DNA of 16,318 nucleotides from Candidatus Borrarchaeota archaeon. Lineage in GTDB: Archaea; Asgardarchaeota; Sifarchaeia; Borrarchaeales; Borrarchaeaceae. The DNA is taken from the NCBI GenBank assembly GCA_016840645.1, contig JAEORY010000031.1, positions 1 to 16,318 on the forward strand, given 5' to 3'. Under the pieces are notes generated by a model. The model ran no database searches. It was not told the DNA's origin and saw only the letters and a list, made by a program, of their open reading frames with translations. Below are positions 1 to 7,263 of this stretch, one piece after another (position 1 is the stretch's first letter; each line of letters opens with the position of its first letter). The position numbers and the translations under genes were made by a program.

Positions 1-101
1 CGTGCAGCACGTTTTTTCGCAAATATATATTCCGTAGCTAATCCATAATATAGCAGACGTGCGGCTTCTTTTGCCACTTCACGTCGTTGTTCCCATTTCA
101 T
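1..101 (-). CDS. 5' fragment of unidentified archaeal protein, runs off the window
   Basis: An ATG at 99-101 opens a frame of 33 codons that continues past the window edge. It begins two bases after the TAA stop of the BtpA-family gene, so the two are almost certainly co-transcribed and translationally coupled. The visible residues begin MKWEQRREVAKEAARLLYYG and are helical, basic and rich in Ala and Glu. From memory this resembles the N-terminus of archaeal predicted nucleotidyltransferases of the COG2413 type, but 33 residues cannot settle it and no catalytic motif lies inside the window. I am fairly sure it is a gene and unsure of its function. Confidence 0.6.
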   Translation of the reverse strand, partial: MKWEQRREVAKEAARLLYYGLATEYIFAKKRAA

Positions 102-103
102 TG

Positions 104-898
104 TTAATCACGTCTTAGGGACACGATCGCTTCAACTAATGTTCTGACTAGGTTTATATCAATTGGACTTACCATATTCTTTTTTAAAGAACTCCCAACA
201 ATCGCTCCGTCTGCAACTTCGAGTAGTTCTTCTGCGTTCTCAGGATTAATCCCACTACCTATAATAATTGGAACGTCAGACACTGCATTTTTTACCCGTT
301 GTACAGTCTCAAGTTGCGGAGGCGATCCTGTTTCATGACTTGTCACAATCAAGCCATCTGCCTTGCCACGATAGGCTGCTTCCCTTGCCTCGCGTTCAAT
401 GGGTACTTTCACAAGAGGAGTAGCATGTTTTACATCAATATCTGCAAAAATTTGCACATCGCAATTAAGTTTGCTTCTGTATCTTAACAACTCTGCAGCG
501 CATCCAGGAATTATGCCAGTGCCGACCATTGCTGTACCTATAAATACATTAACACGAATAAATTCTCCACCTATTGCATGAGCAATTGCCACTCCAGCAA
601 AGGGATCATTACGTAATGCACTTATACCTATGGGCAAAGAAACATTCCGTTTAATTTCACAAGCTATTTTTGTCATAGAAGCAACCGTTTCAACAGCCAT
701 TTTTTCTAGAAATGGTTGATCCCAATAATTTTCGATGATGAGACCATCACAGCCTCCTTCTTCAAGTGAACGTGCATCAGTTATAGCAAATTCGCATATT
801 TCTTCAAGATCTTTAGAATCATGCGGTGAACCTGGAAGTGCAGGTAAATGAACTACGCCAATTATCGGCTTTTCATGAGTGAATATTTTCGCTAACAA
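104..898 (-). CDS. BtpA/SgcQ family TIM-barrel protein
   Basis: A protein of 264 residues, the usual length of the BtpA/SgcQ family, which adopts a (beta/alpha)8 barrel. Family marks are VVHLPALPGSP near residue 15, a GCDGLIIENYWDQPF stretch near residues 48-62, RNDPFAG near residue 96, and a C-terminal phosphate-binding-like segment with PIIIGSGINPENA followed by DGAIVGSSLK. BtpA was named for a cyanobacterial protein needed for stable photosystem I; the archaeal members have no settled biochemical role. The start is TTG at 896-898, preceded by AGGGG at 906-910 with a 7-base spacer; no ATG or GTG lies upstream in frame before a stop. It leads an operon with the truncated gene at 1-101. Confidence 0.88.
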   Translation of the reverse strand: MLAKIFTHEKPIIGVVHLPALPGSPHDSKDLEEICEFAITDARSLEEGGCDGLIIENYWDQPFLEKMAVETVASMTKIACEIKRNVSLPIGISALRNDPFAGVAIAHAIGGEFIRVNVFIGTAMVGTGIIPGCAAELLRYRSKLNCDVQIFADIDVKHATPLVKVPIEREAREAAYRGKADGLIVTSHETGSPPQLETVQRVKNAVSDVPIIIGSGINPENAEELLEVADGAIVGSSLKKNMVSPIDINLVRTLVEAIVSLRRD

Positions 899-1031
899 AT
901 CTAATCCCCTGTGAGAACTTTGGAAATTGGCCTCTTAAGATAATCAATTAGGAATCATTTAATTATTTAGATTAGGAAAATTAAAAAGTTGCGTCGCAAG
1001 TCACATAAGAATCTAGTCAAAACTCGCTGCA

Positions 1032-1060
1032 GACGCCTATATAAGATTGAAACAGGCGTC
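1032..1060. promoter_or_regulatory. inverted repeat around a TATA-like box, possible operator
   Basis: GACGCCT at 1032-1038 and its exact complement AGGCGTC at 1054-1060 flank a 15-base spacer containing TATATAA. Read on the minus strand the spacer gives CTTATATAG, a plausible TATA box for the BtpA operon with a leader of roughly 110 bases. A dimeric repressor bound here would block TBP. The operator role is inference; the repeat is seen directly. Confidence 0.4.
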
Positions 1061-1171
1061 AATAAATCATTTTTCATCAAAATGTTAGACCTAATTGCAG
1101 ATTATCATTAATAGTTTGAAATCGCAACCTTTCTAGTGGTTTTTACACCAAAAAAAAACAAAAGCGAAGTG

Positions 1172-1179
1172 TTTATATA
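1172..1179 (+). promoter_or_regulatory. TATA box of the winged-helix gene
   Basis: TTTATATA preceded by a purine-rich stretch (GCGAAGTG) matches an archaeal BRE/TATA pair. Transcription would start near 1200-1206, about 30 bases before the start codon, leaving room for the strong AGGAGGTG Shine-Dalgarno site at 1224-1231. Confidence 0.6.
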
Positions 1180-1236
1180 TGACTCTGACATATAGTTATA
1201 TTGAGATATAATAATGTTTAAATAGGAGGTGTATAG

Positions 1237-1503
1237 ATGTCAGCCGTTGAAGAAATGGATGTATCCAGAGAATTTACACCGATTAACGTAGAAAAGAAAA
1301 TCCCACCGAGTGCAAGAGTTGTTTATGATTTGCTTAAAAAGAATGGACCGTTAACGGCGAAAGATATTTTACGTCAATGCAATCTTGCCCCCAGAACGGT
1401 GCGTTATGCCCTTAAAAAATTATTAGATGGCGAACTTATTCGGAGATTGCCCAATTTAAGTGATATGAGACAAAACATCTATCAGCTGCGAGAAGTAAAC
1501 TAG
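1237..1503 (+). CDS. small winged helix-turn-helix transcriptional regulator
   Basis: 88 residues. Residues 25-85 read as one winged-helix domain of MarR/ArsR-like type: a helix with SARVVYDLLKKNGPLTAKD, a recognition region LAPRTVRYALKKLLDGELI, then a two-stranded wing ending in NIYQLREV. The first 20 residues are acidic and probably disordered. It is too short to carry a sensor or dimerisation domain beyond the wing, so it may act as a simple dimeric DNA binder; small archaeal proteins of this form are generally uncharacterised. The ATG has an ideal AGGAGGTG site five bases upstream and a TATA box at 1172. It stands alone, divergent from the BtpA operon and convergent with the zinc-ribbon gene, so it may control itself or the BtpA operon (inference). 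Confidence 0.85.
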   Translation: MSAVEEMDVSREFTPINVEKKIPPSARVVYDLLKKNGPLTAKDILRQCNLAPRTVRYALKKLLDGELIRRLPNLSDMRQNIYQLREVN

Positions 1504-1587
1504 TCTGTTTTTTAACTATTTCGAATAATATCTGGGGGTTGTTTCTTTTCCCATTTTCTTATTCCAAAATTAAAGTAATATTTTAGA

Positions 1588-1845
1588 CTATTTTTCATAT
1601 AGGCTTTGAATGCCCCATTTAGGGGGTTTTGGCTTGTTTTTCTTTTCTTCGTACTCCGTCATTGATTTCAACAACCACATACGTCTATACCATTGAATCC
1701 TATCTCGATCGTGCCTATTTAAAAAGCAATGTAAACAGTAGTAAGTGATTTCGTCATTATCGTTATGAAATCTCATTTCTGCACTTGCACCACATTCATC
1801 GCAAGAAACAGTAGAGTCAGTTTCATCTATTTTTTCTAACTTCAA
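1588..1845 (-). CDS. small zinc-ribbon-like protein of unknown function
   Basis: 85 residues, not assigned to a named family. Two CxxC pairs, Cys15/Cys18 (CDEC) and Cys37/Cys40 (CLHC), separated by 18 residues, would form a single zinc ribbon in the N-terminal half; the C-terminal half is charged and helical with several Trp and Arg residues (WYRRMWLL). The start is TTG at 1843-1845, supported by AAGGTGA at 1853-1859 with a 7-base spacer. It stands alone on the minus strand, with its 3' end facing the winged-helix gene. A role in nucleic-acid binding would fit but is only a guess. Confidence 0.7.
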   Translation of the reverse strand: MKLEKIDETDSTVSCDECGASAEMRFHNDNDEITYYCLHCFLNRHDRDRIQWYRRMWLLKSMTEYEEKKNKPKPPKWGIQSLYEK

Positions 1846-2004
1846 ATTCTAGTCACCTTACAAGATTTATACACCACAGGAGTTCTTCATAAACAAAACT
1901 AAAACGGCAATAAAGTAAGACTCTTAAACATTTTAGAATGTATAGGTATTCCATAATAGAACTTTGAATGAATTATTAGACTTAAGTCCAAATGGTGAAA
2001 TGTA

Positions 2005-3174
2005 ATGGAAGTACCAACTGTTTATTTCGCAGATGCTAGAGCGAGGAGTTCTGCGGAGAGCCTTATCTCCAAATTTGATCGAATAATTGAAATTGAGCTG
2101 AAAGATAAAATCTCTAAAGGCGATCTTGTTGCCGTAAAGACTCATATGGGATCACCTTTATCCACACGATATTTACGCCCATTTTACATAAGAAGATTAG
2201 TAGAACATCTAAAAAAATGGGGTGCCAAGCCATTTGTAGCTGAAACTACCGGATTAGGGCTTACTAATCCTCGTGGTACTGCCCAAAAATATTTAGAGGT
2301 TGCTACTTCTCACGGGTTTACTCAGGAAACAGTTTTAGCACCAATAATAATCGCAGATGGACAATTTGGAACAGATATAACGAAAGTAAAAGTTATGGGT
2401 AACCTCTTCAAAGAAGTCACTTTAGCAAAAATGCTTACGAAAGTCGATTTTCTTATAAGTGCAGCACATTTTACAGGGCACGCGTTTGCTGGACCAGCGG
2501 GCGCCATTAAAAATATTGGTGTGGGTTGCGCAGGTAAGACAAGCAAAGGGCTAATTCACTTTAAAAATAAACCAAAAGTCAATCCAAGTATTTGTGATGG
2601 TTCGCCTGGGTATTCGATCGCTCCTTGCATTACTGCTTGTCCAGTTGACGCTGTTAGTAAAGAAAATAACAAAGCAGTAATTGACGAAGAAAAATGCATT
2701 TTTTGCTATGCATGTGTTGTTAAATGCCCTCAAAAAGCCATTGAAACGGAGAGAACAGAAAAGAGTTTCTTACAAAAAGCAATTGCTGAACTCACCAAAG
2801 CTTTTATACAGACTATTGGCAAAGAAAACATCTATAATTTTAATTTTCTAATCGAAATTGACTGGAATTGCGATTGTGAGCATTTACAGAAAGGTTGGAA
2901 TGACACCCCAATTGTACCAGATCTTGGGATACTTGCTTCATCAGACCCATTAGCTATAGACCAAGCTTCCATTGATCTTATCAATGCTGCACCAGGTATA
3001 CCAGGATCAATGGCAGAGGAATGTGGTGTCATGGAGCCTGGAGCGGATAAATTAGGAGGTATACTGAAAGATATTGATCCTCAAAATCTCTTAGTCGCAG
3101 CAGAAGAAATCGAACTAGGAAGTCGCAAGTACAAACTTGAGAAAATAGAAATGCCATCGCCCAAATCCACGTAG
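2005..3174 (+). CDS. DUF362 family protein with ferredoxin-type 4Fe-4S insert
   Basis: 389 residues. The N-terminal half is a DUF362 domain (VAVKTHMGSP near residue 47, then ISAAHFTGHAFAGPAGAIKN near residue 160). A ferredoxin-like insert follows: Cys231-x2-Cys234-x2-Cys237-x3-Cys241-Pro is a complete 4Fe-4S ligand set, while the first set has only Cys197-x10-Cys208-x3-Cys212-Pro, one ligand short and stretched. The domain then resumes with Cys289-Asp-Cys291 and the family signature PIVPDLGILASSDPLAID. DUF362 proteins (COG2006) are common in anaerobic archaea and thought to be redox proteins; the substrate is not known to me. The ATG follows GGTGA at 1994-1998 with a 6-base spacer. No partner gene adjoins it. 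Confidence 0.88.
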   Translation: MEVPTVYFADARARSSAESLISKFDRIIEIELKDKISKGDLVAVKTHMGSPLSTRYLRPFYIRRLVEHLKKWGAKPFVAETTGLGLTNPRGTAQKYLEVATSHGFTQETVLAPIIIADGQFGTDITKVKVMGNLFKEVTLAKMLTKVDFLISAAHFTGHAFAGPAGAIKNIGVGCAGKTSKGLIHFKNKPKVNPSICDGSPGYSIAPCITACPVDAVSKENNKAVIDEEKCIFCYACVVKCPQKAIETERTEKSFLQKAIAELTKAFIQTIGKENIYNFNFLIEIDWNCDCEHLQKGWNDTPIVPDLGILASSDPLAIDQASIDLINAAPGIPGSMAEECGVMEPGADKLGGILKDIDPQNLLVAAEEIELGSRKYKLEKIEMPSPKST

Positions 3175-3346
3175 TTTCTGTTGCTATTATACAACATTTT
3201 AAGAACAGAAACTTATTCCTTAAAGGAGTGTAGACCTTATAGAGTTTCACTAAGGGAATTTCTCGTCAGCTAGATGCAAACTGCAAATCGTGAATAACAG
3301 AAAAAGTTATAATGTAATTATTACTCTGTTGGCGATGTATTATTTA

Positions 3347-3354
3347 TTATATAA
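3347..3354 (+). promoter_or_regulatory. TATA-like box before the ATPase subunit E gene
   Basis: An A/T run reading TTATATAA lies about 20-27 bases ahead of the ATG at 3374. If used, the transcript would begin at or next to the start codon, giving a leaderless message even though a weak GAGAGG site sits just upstream. A second candidate, GTTATAATG near 3306-3314, would leave a leader of about 40 bases. The sequence does not decide between them. Confidence 0.35.
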
Positions 3355-3373
3355 TTAGAGAGGCTGAATTCTT

Positions 3374-4000
3374 ATGACAGAATCAAATACTGACGTTTTC
3401 GATATGATGAGAGATGAGATCTTAGCAAATGCGGAAGAAAAAGCAAAAGAAATTCTAAATCAAGCAAATCAAATAGCGAGCGAGCTCTATGAAGATGTAC
3501 AAAAGAGAGCAGAAAGATTATCTAAAGAGATTATAGAACAAGCAAAAAAGGAAGCAGTTCTTAGATTAAGAAGAGAAATTGCAAAAGCTAAACTTACCGC
3601 AAGGAGTGATACACTCAAGAATAAGGAAGAAATAATCAATGACGTTTTCGATCAGGCTCAGAAGAAATTAATAGGTTTTGTAAGTTCAGCGGAATATGTA
3701 ACAACTCTAAATAATCTAATAACAGAAGCCGCAATTGGATTAAATGGTGGAGATCTTAAAATAAAAATTCAAACAGGTCATGGGAAACATATAGATATTA
3801 GCAAAATTCAACAACGTGTGATGCAGCAAACTGGTACGACAACAACTCTACCAGTTATAGAAGATAATTTACGAAGTGTTGGAGGAGCAATTGTAACCAA
3901 TTCTGACGAAACAATACTAATAGATAACACTTTCGAAGCAAGACTCAGACGCATGAGGCAAGAAATTAGAACTAAAATTGCCAAGATCTTATTTGAATAG
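3374..4000 (+). CDS. atpE: A-type (V/A) ATP synthase subunit E
   Basis: 208 residues, close to the usual 185-210 of archaeal subunit E, which with subunit H forms the peripheral stalk holding the A1 head against the rotor. Residues 15-95 are a long charged coiled coil rich in Ala, Glu and Lys (ILANAEEKAKEILNQANQIA onward), followed by a globular C-terminal domain containing LRSVGGAIVTNSDETILIDNTFEARL, the hallmark of the family, which caps subunit A/B. What is odd is its setting: none of the other ATP synthase subunits lies beside it; the DUF362 gene is upstream and rpsB downstream. A T8 tract follows the stop. The rest of the operon must lie elsewhere, which cannot be tested in this window. 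Confidence 0.92.
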   Translation: MTESNTDVFDMMRDEILANAEEKAKEILNQANQIASELYEDVQKRAERLSKEIIEQAKKEAVLRLRREIAKAKLTARSDTLKNKEEIINDVFDQAQKKLIGFVSSAEYVTTLNNLITEAAIGLNGGDLKIKIQTGHGKHIDISKIQQRVMQQTGTTTTLPVIEDNLRSVGGAIVTNSDETILIDNTFEARLRRMRQEIRTKIAKILFE

Positions 4001-4008
4001 AGAACTGC

Positions 4009-4016
4009 TTTTTTTT
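4009..4016 (+). terminator. oligo-T transcription terminator after subunit E
   Basis: Eight T residues start 9 bases past the stop of the subunit E gene, the usual form of an archaeal intrinsic terminator. A second copy of TTTTTTGAGT occurs at 4051-4060, so release may occur in two steps. Confidence 0.5.
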
Positions 4017-4205
4017 GAGTAAGAAAATGATGAAAAATGGTAATAATTAGTTTTTTGAGTCTTCAATTACAGAATCGTTACAAAAATACATTCAAAAAGT
4101 AAAAAATATAGAATCAAATATGCAAAAACAAAAGACATAAAACTCTAGCTTTGAAAAAATGAACAGTTATATCTAGCAAATCCTTCGTATAGATGGATCT
4201 GCCCT

Positions 4206-4217
4206 ATATCTAGATAT
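4206..4217. promoter_or_regulatory. 12-bp perfect palindrome before rpsB
   Basis: ATATCTAGATAT reads the same on both strands and ends three bases before the GGAGG at 4221-4225. The related string TATATCTAG also occurs near 4169-4177. It may be an operator or leader hairpin for S2 synthesis; its A/T-rich composition makes chance possible. Confidence 0.3.
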
Positions 4218-4242
4218 TCAGGAGGTCTAGAGAATTTCTGAA

Positions 4243-4872
4243 ATGGAAACAACTGAAGGAGAGGAACTATTAGTCCCGTTGGATCAATATCTTGCATGTG
4301 GGATTCATATAGGTACACAAATTGCCACAAAAAGTATGCAACCATTCATTTATCGAGTTCGTAATGATGGACTTTATGTTCTTGATGTAAGGACTACAGA
4401 TCTGAGAATAAAAGCTGCAGCGAAGTTCTTATCACGATACGAAACTGACAGAATTCTTGTGGTTTCAGCGAGAGCATATGGTTTTAAACCCATTGAAGCC
4501 TTTCGCGAGACTATAAGATGCAAGGCTATGCCAAAACGTTTTATTCCAGGAACTTTAACAAATCCAAATATTGAGGAATATATAGAACCTGAAGTAATTA
4601 TGATTACCGACCCTCGTGCTGATAGACAAGCTTTAAAGGAAGCATTACGCGTAGGTATTCCCGTGCTTGCACTTTGTGATACCGATAATGGTACCAAGAA
4701 TGTAGATATTGTCATTCCAGCAAATAATAAGGGACGTCGTGCACTTTCATTGATATTCTGGCTTCTTGCAAGAGAAGTTCTTAAGGAACGTGGCGAGATT
4801 GCAAGTAACGAAGAATTTAAAGTACCGCTTTCAGAATTTGAAAGCAAAGTTAGACGTGAGCAACAAAGTTAG
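4243..4872 (+). CDS. rpsB: 30S ribosomal protein S2 (archaeal type)
   Basis: 209 residues, typical of archaeal S2 (uS2), which sits at the head-body junction of the small subunit. Diagnostic stretches are LLVPLDQYLACGIHIGTQIA near residues 9-28, RNDGLYVLDVRTTDLRI, RFIPGTLTNPNIEEYIEPEV near residue 100, ITDPRADRQA, ALCDTDN, and NNKGRRALSLIFWLLAREVL. The nearest GGAGG (4221-4225) lies 17 bases before the ATG, unusually far, and an in-frame TAG at 4228 forbids a longer form unless ATT at 4234 is used. In most archaea this gene sits with rpoN, rpoK and enolase; here it follows a lone ATPase gene. Its last codons and stop are rewritten by a 19-bp tandem duplication at 4845-4882. Confidence 0.95.
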   Translation: METTEGEELLVPLDQYLACGIHIGTQIATKSMQPFIYRVRNDGLYVLDVRTTDLRIKAAAKFLSRYETDRILVVSARAYGFKPIEAFRETIRCKAMPKRFIPGTLTNPNIEEYIEPEVIMITDPRADRQALKEALRVGIPVLALCDTDNGTKNVDIVIPANNKGRRALSLIFWLLAREVLKERGEIASNEEFKVPLSEFESKVRREQQS

Positions 4873-4882
4873 ACGTGAGCAA
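4845..4882 (+). repeat. 19-bp perfect tandem duplication over the rpsB stop codon
   Basis: The unit CAAAGTTAGACGTGAGCAA occurs at 4845-4863 and again, without change, at 4864-4882. Because 19 is not a multiple of three, the second copy is read in another frame and supplies the present TAG stop. Removing one copy gives a protein ending KVRREQ followed by TAA. Confidence 0.9.
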
Positions 4883-5150
4883 TAAAGACGGATGTTTTTA
4901 CTAATAGTCTTTTAGTGCTCTATTGAGTATTCAAGATTTTTAATGAAAGTTGCTTGGTTAATTCAAAGCTTAGAATTATGAAATTATGGCAACCGCTCAA
5001 TAGTGACTGGGTTGATTAGAAGAGGTTTGGTCAAAGTATTTGAACATGAGATATCTAATTATACACTTTGTCTAGCTTGTGATTCTACTTACTTATATTA
5101 CTAAACAGTTTGTTTATCAATTTAGATAACAAAAGTTCTGCTGGGATGTT

Positions 5151-5939
5151 ATGAGTACATATCTCAAGAATTTGACGATATTGAAACTTGGCGGTAGCGT
5201 GATCACAGATAAGTCAAAACAAAATCAAATAGATTCAAAAACTATTCAAAGAATTGCCAAAGAGGTTTCAACAGTAACTTCTTTCATAAATTTGCTTTTG
5301 GTTCATGGTGGGGGGTCCTTTGGTCATCCAATCGCCAATAACTATCAAATTCATAAGGGGTGGCAATCGCCAAGTCAAAGAATTGGCTTCTCGGAAACAA
5401 GAAGAGCAATGATGACATTAAATAAGGCCATTGTTGATACATTTTTAGCAGAAGAAATTCCTGTAGTTTCTGTACAGCCTTCCGCATGCACCCTGACTGA
5501 TAGTGGACGTATCGCACACATGGATCTTGAGCCAACAAGAAACTTATTAAAATTTGATTTTATTCCTGTCTTTTATGGAGATGCAGTAATGGATCTTACA
5601 CAAGGAATCGCGATATTATCCGGTGATCAAATCGTTAATTACTTAGCAAAAGAACTCTCCGTAAAAAGAGTGATTTTTGCAACAAATGTAGATGGTTTGT
5701 TGGATTCTGACAAAAAACTAATCCCTGAAATCAATCTTAATACTTTTGAAAATTTGCTTTCATTAGCTAAAGAATCCGTTGCCTCGGACGTTACTGGCGG
5801 CATGTTTGGTAAGTTAAAGGAAATTGAGCCTTTGATGAGAGAAGGCGTGGACGTTATAATAATCAATGCAACAAAGCCAGGTATTATCGAAGAAGTTTTA
5901 AAAGGTAAAAAGGTAGTAGGTACTTATTTCACGCGATGA
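5151..5939 (+). CDS. ipk: isopentenyl phosphate kinase
   Basis: 262 residues of the amino acid kinase fold. It phosphorylates isopentenyl phosphate to isopentenyl diphosphate, a late step of the archaeal mevalonate pathway. Visible marks are the P-loop-like LKLGGSVITDK (11-21), VHGGGSFGHPIA near residues 51-62 with His59 the expected catalytic histidine that separates this family from other amino acid kinases, FYGDAVMD, LSGDQIV, FATNVDGL and SDVTGGM. The ATG at 5151 has only a weak GGGATG upstream; a TATA-like TTATATTA near 5094-5101 would give a short leader. The next gene, IPP isomerase, starts 27 bases past the stop and uses the product, so the pair is surely one transcription unit. Mevalonate kinase, often close by, is absent. 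Confidence 0.93.
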   Translation: MSTYLKNLTILKLGGSVITDKSKQNQIDSKTIQRIAKEVSTVTSFINLLLVHGGGSFGHPIANNYQIHKGWQSPSQRIGFSETRRAMMTLNKAIVDTFLAEEIPVVSVQPSACTLTDSGRIAHMDLEPTRNLLKFDFIPVFYGDAVMDLTQGIAILSGDQIVNYLAKELSVKRVIFATNVDGLLDSDKKLIPEINLNTFENLLSLAKESVASDVTGGMFGKLKEIEPLMREGVDVIIINATKPGIIEEVLKGKKVVGTYFTR

Positions 5940-5966
5940 GAAAAACATCAGATAGAGGTTCTTGCA

Positions 5967-7082
5967 TTGAAAAATCAGGCAACAGTAGCAAGAAAACTAG
6001 ATCATATCAAGATATGTTTAGATAAGGATGTCCAAACGAAAAAATCTACTGGATTCGAAGATATTGATTTTGTACATTGCGCACTTCCAGAATCAGATTT
6101 AGCCAATATTAAAACCAACAGCAAATTATTCGGACACGACTTTGCTGCTCCAATTATTATTAGCGCAATGACAGGTGGACATCCAGTTGCTGAAAAGATC
6201 AACAAAACTCTAGCAATTGCGGCACAAGAAATTGGCGTTGGTCTCGGTCTGGGAAGCCAAAGAGCTGCACTAGAAAACCCTCAATTAGAAATAACATATT
6301 CTATAGCCAGAAAATACGCGCCAGATGCTTTCTTAATTGGAAACATTGGTGCACCACAATTGGCAGATGGTTCTATCAGAGCAAAAGAGGCAAAAAAAAT
6401 TATTGAGATGATTGATGGAAATGCTTTAGCAATCCATTTAAACGCATTACAGGAAGCCATTCAACCTGAAGGAGACTTAAACTATTTAGGTGTAATCCAA
6501 GCAATCAATAAACTGGCAGATGAATTAGATGTTCCAATAATTGCTAAAGAAACTGGAGCAGGCATCTCTAGGGAAACTGCCAACCTTCTTGAAAAGGCAG
6601 GTGTAGGCGGAATAGACATCCAAGGAGTAGGAGGAACAAGTTTTTCTGCAGTTGAAGTATATCGTGCTGAGGAACAAGGATTAGAACGTTTAAAAAGGCT
6701 TGGAACTTTATTCTGGGACTGGGGCTTGCCAACAGTGGTAAGCACGGTTGAAGTAGTACATGCGACTTCACAAGTAGAAATAATAGCTTCAGGTGGAATA
6801 AGAAACGGTCTGGATATAGCCAAAGCGATTGCTCTAGGTGCAGATGGCATAGGAATAGCCTCACCACTGCTAGAACCTGCCTTCAGTGGAGATGTAGAAG
6901 CCGTAAAATCTGTTATAGATAGTATTATCACTGAATTGAAATGTGCTATGTTTCTCACTGGAGCACGTGCTATTGAAGATCTTAAAAAAGTGCCCATTAT
7001 CATTTCTGGTAACAGTGCAAACTGGTTAACATTAAGAGGAATTGATATTTCCATGTTTGCTAAACGCTTATTTACGAAATAG
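5967..7082 (+). CDS. fni: isopentenyl-diphosphate delta-isomerase, type 2
   Basis: 371 residues, a TIM-barrel flavoenzyme that interconverts isopentenyl and dimethylallyl diphosphate using FMN, NAD(P)H and Mg2+. Family marks in order: MTGGHP near residue 69, GLGLGSQRAAL near residue 94, GNIGAPQL, HLNALQEAIQPEGD near residues 152-165 (carrying residues for the diphosphate and metal), KETGAGIS, GVGGTSFSAVE, and the FMN-phosphate segment ASGGIRNGLDIAKAIALGADG. The start is TTG at 5967-5969, 7 bases after GAGGT (5955-5959); no ATG lies near. Together with the upstream kinase it supplies both C5 units for ether-lipid synthesis. A T7 tract directly after the stop probably ends the transcript. Confidence 0.95.
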   Translation: MKNQATVARKLDHIKICLDKDVQTKKSTGFEDIDFVHCALPESDLANIKTNSKLFGHDFAAPIIISAMTGGHPVAEKINKTLAIAAQEIGVGLGLGSQRAALENPQLEITYSIARKYAPDAFLIGNIGAPQLADGSIRAKEAKKIIEMIDGNALAIHLNALQEAIQPEGDLNYLGVIQAINKLADELDVPIIAKETGAGISRETANLLEKAGVGGIDIQGVGGTSFSAVEVYRAEEQGLERLKRLGTLFWDWGLPTVVSTVEVVHATSQVEIIASGGIRNGLDIAKAIALGADGIGIASPLLEPAFSGDVEAVKSVIDSIITELKCAMFLTGARAIEDLKKVPIIISGNSANWLTLRGIDISMFAKRLFTK

Positions 7083-7089
7083 TTTTTTT
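7083..7089 (+). terminator. oligo-T terminator after IPP isomerase
   Basis: Seven T residues overlap the end of the isomerase gene and its stop, followed by more A/T-rich sequence with further T runs. This is the likely end of the ipk-fni transcript. Confidence 0.45.
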
Positions 7090-7263
7090 AATTATTATTA
7101 AAATCTATTTCGGTTTTCTTAAAGTTTTAAATTTTTATTTCAAAAAATAATTGTCAGAAATCAGCAAAAATGCTCTTTCCAAAAAAGTAGAGTAGTTCAG
7201 GTAGTCTTACAGCTGTTGAAAAAGATCAATTAATTAAGAAGACTATGTCACTAGAACAAAAGC

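Larger units (their letters stand above)
899..1236. other. divergent intergenic control region
   Basis: 338 bases without a gene, between the minus-strand BtpA operon and the plus-strand winged-helix gene. It holds a 7-bp inverted repeat enclosing a TATA-like sequence at 1032-1060, a short palindrome TTGCGTCGCAA at 989-999, and a good plus-strand TATA box at 1172-1179. I found no tRNA-like fold and no convincing small ORF. Confidence 0.7.

Noticed and set aside
1000..1236. Possible tRNA or box C/D RNA in the 5' control region
   Set aside because: No TTCRANNC arm, no acceptor stem, and no paired C and D boxes could be found.
4374..4847. 157-codon open frame on the minus strand
   Set aside because: It is antisense to rpsB, which is unmistakable by family motifs; composition is that of a shadow frame.
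6482..7054. 190-codon open frame on the minus strand
   Set aside because: It lies wholly antisense to the conserved isomerase gene, is Ser/Pro/Ala rich as expected of a shadow frame, and has no ribosome site.
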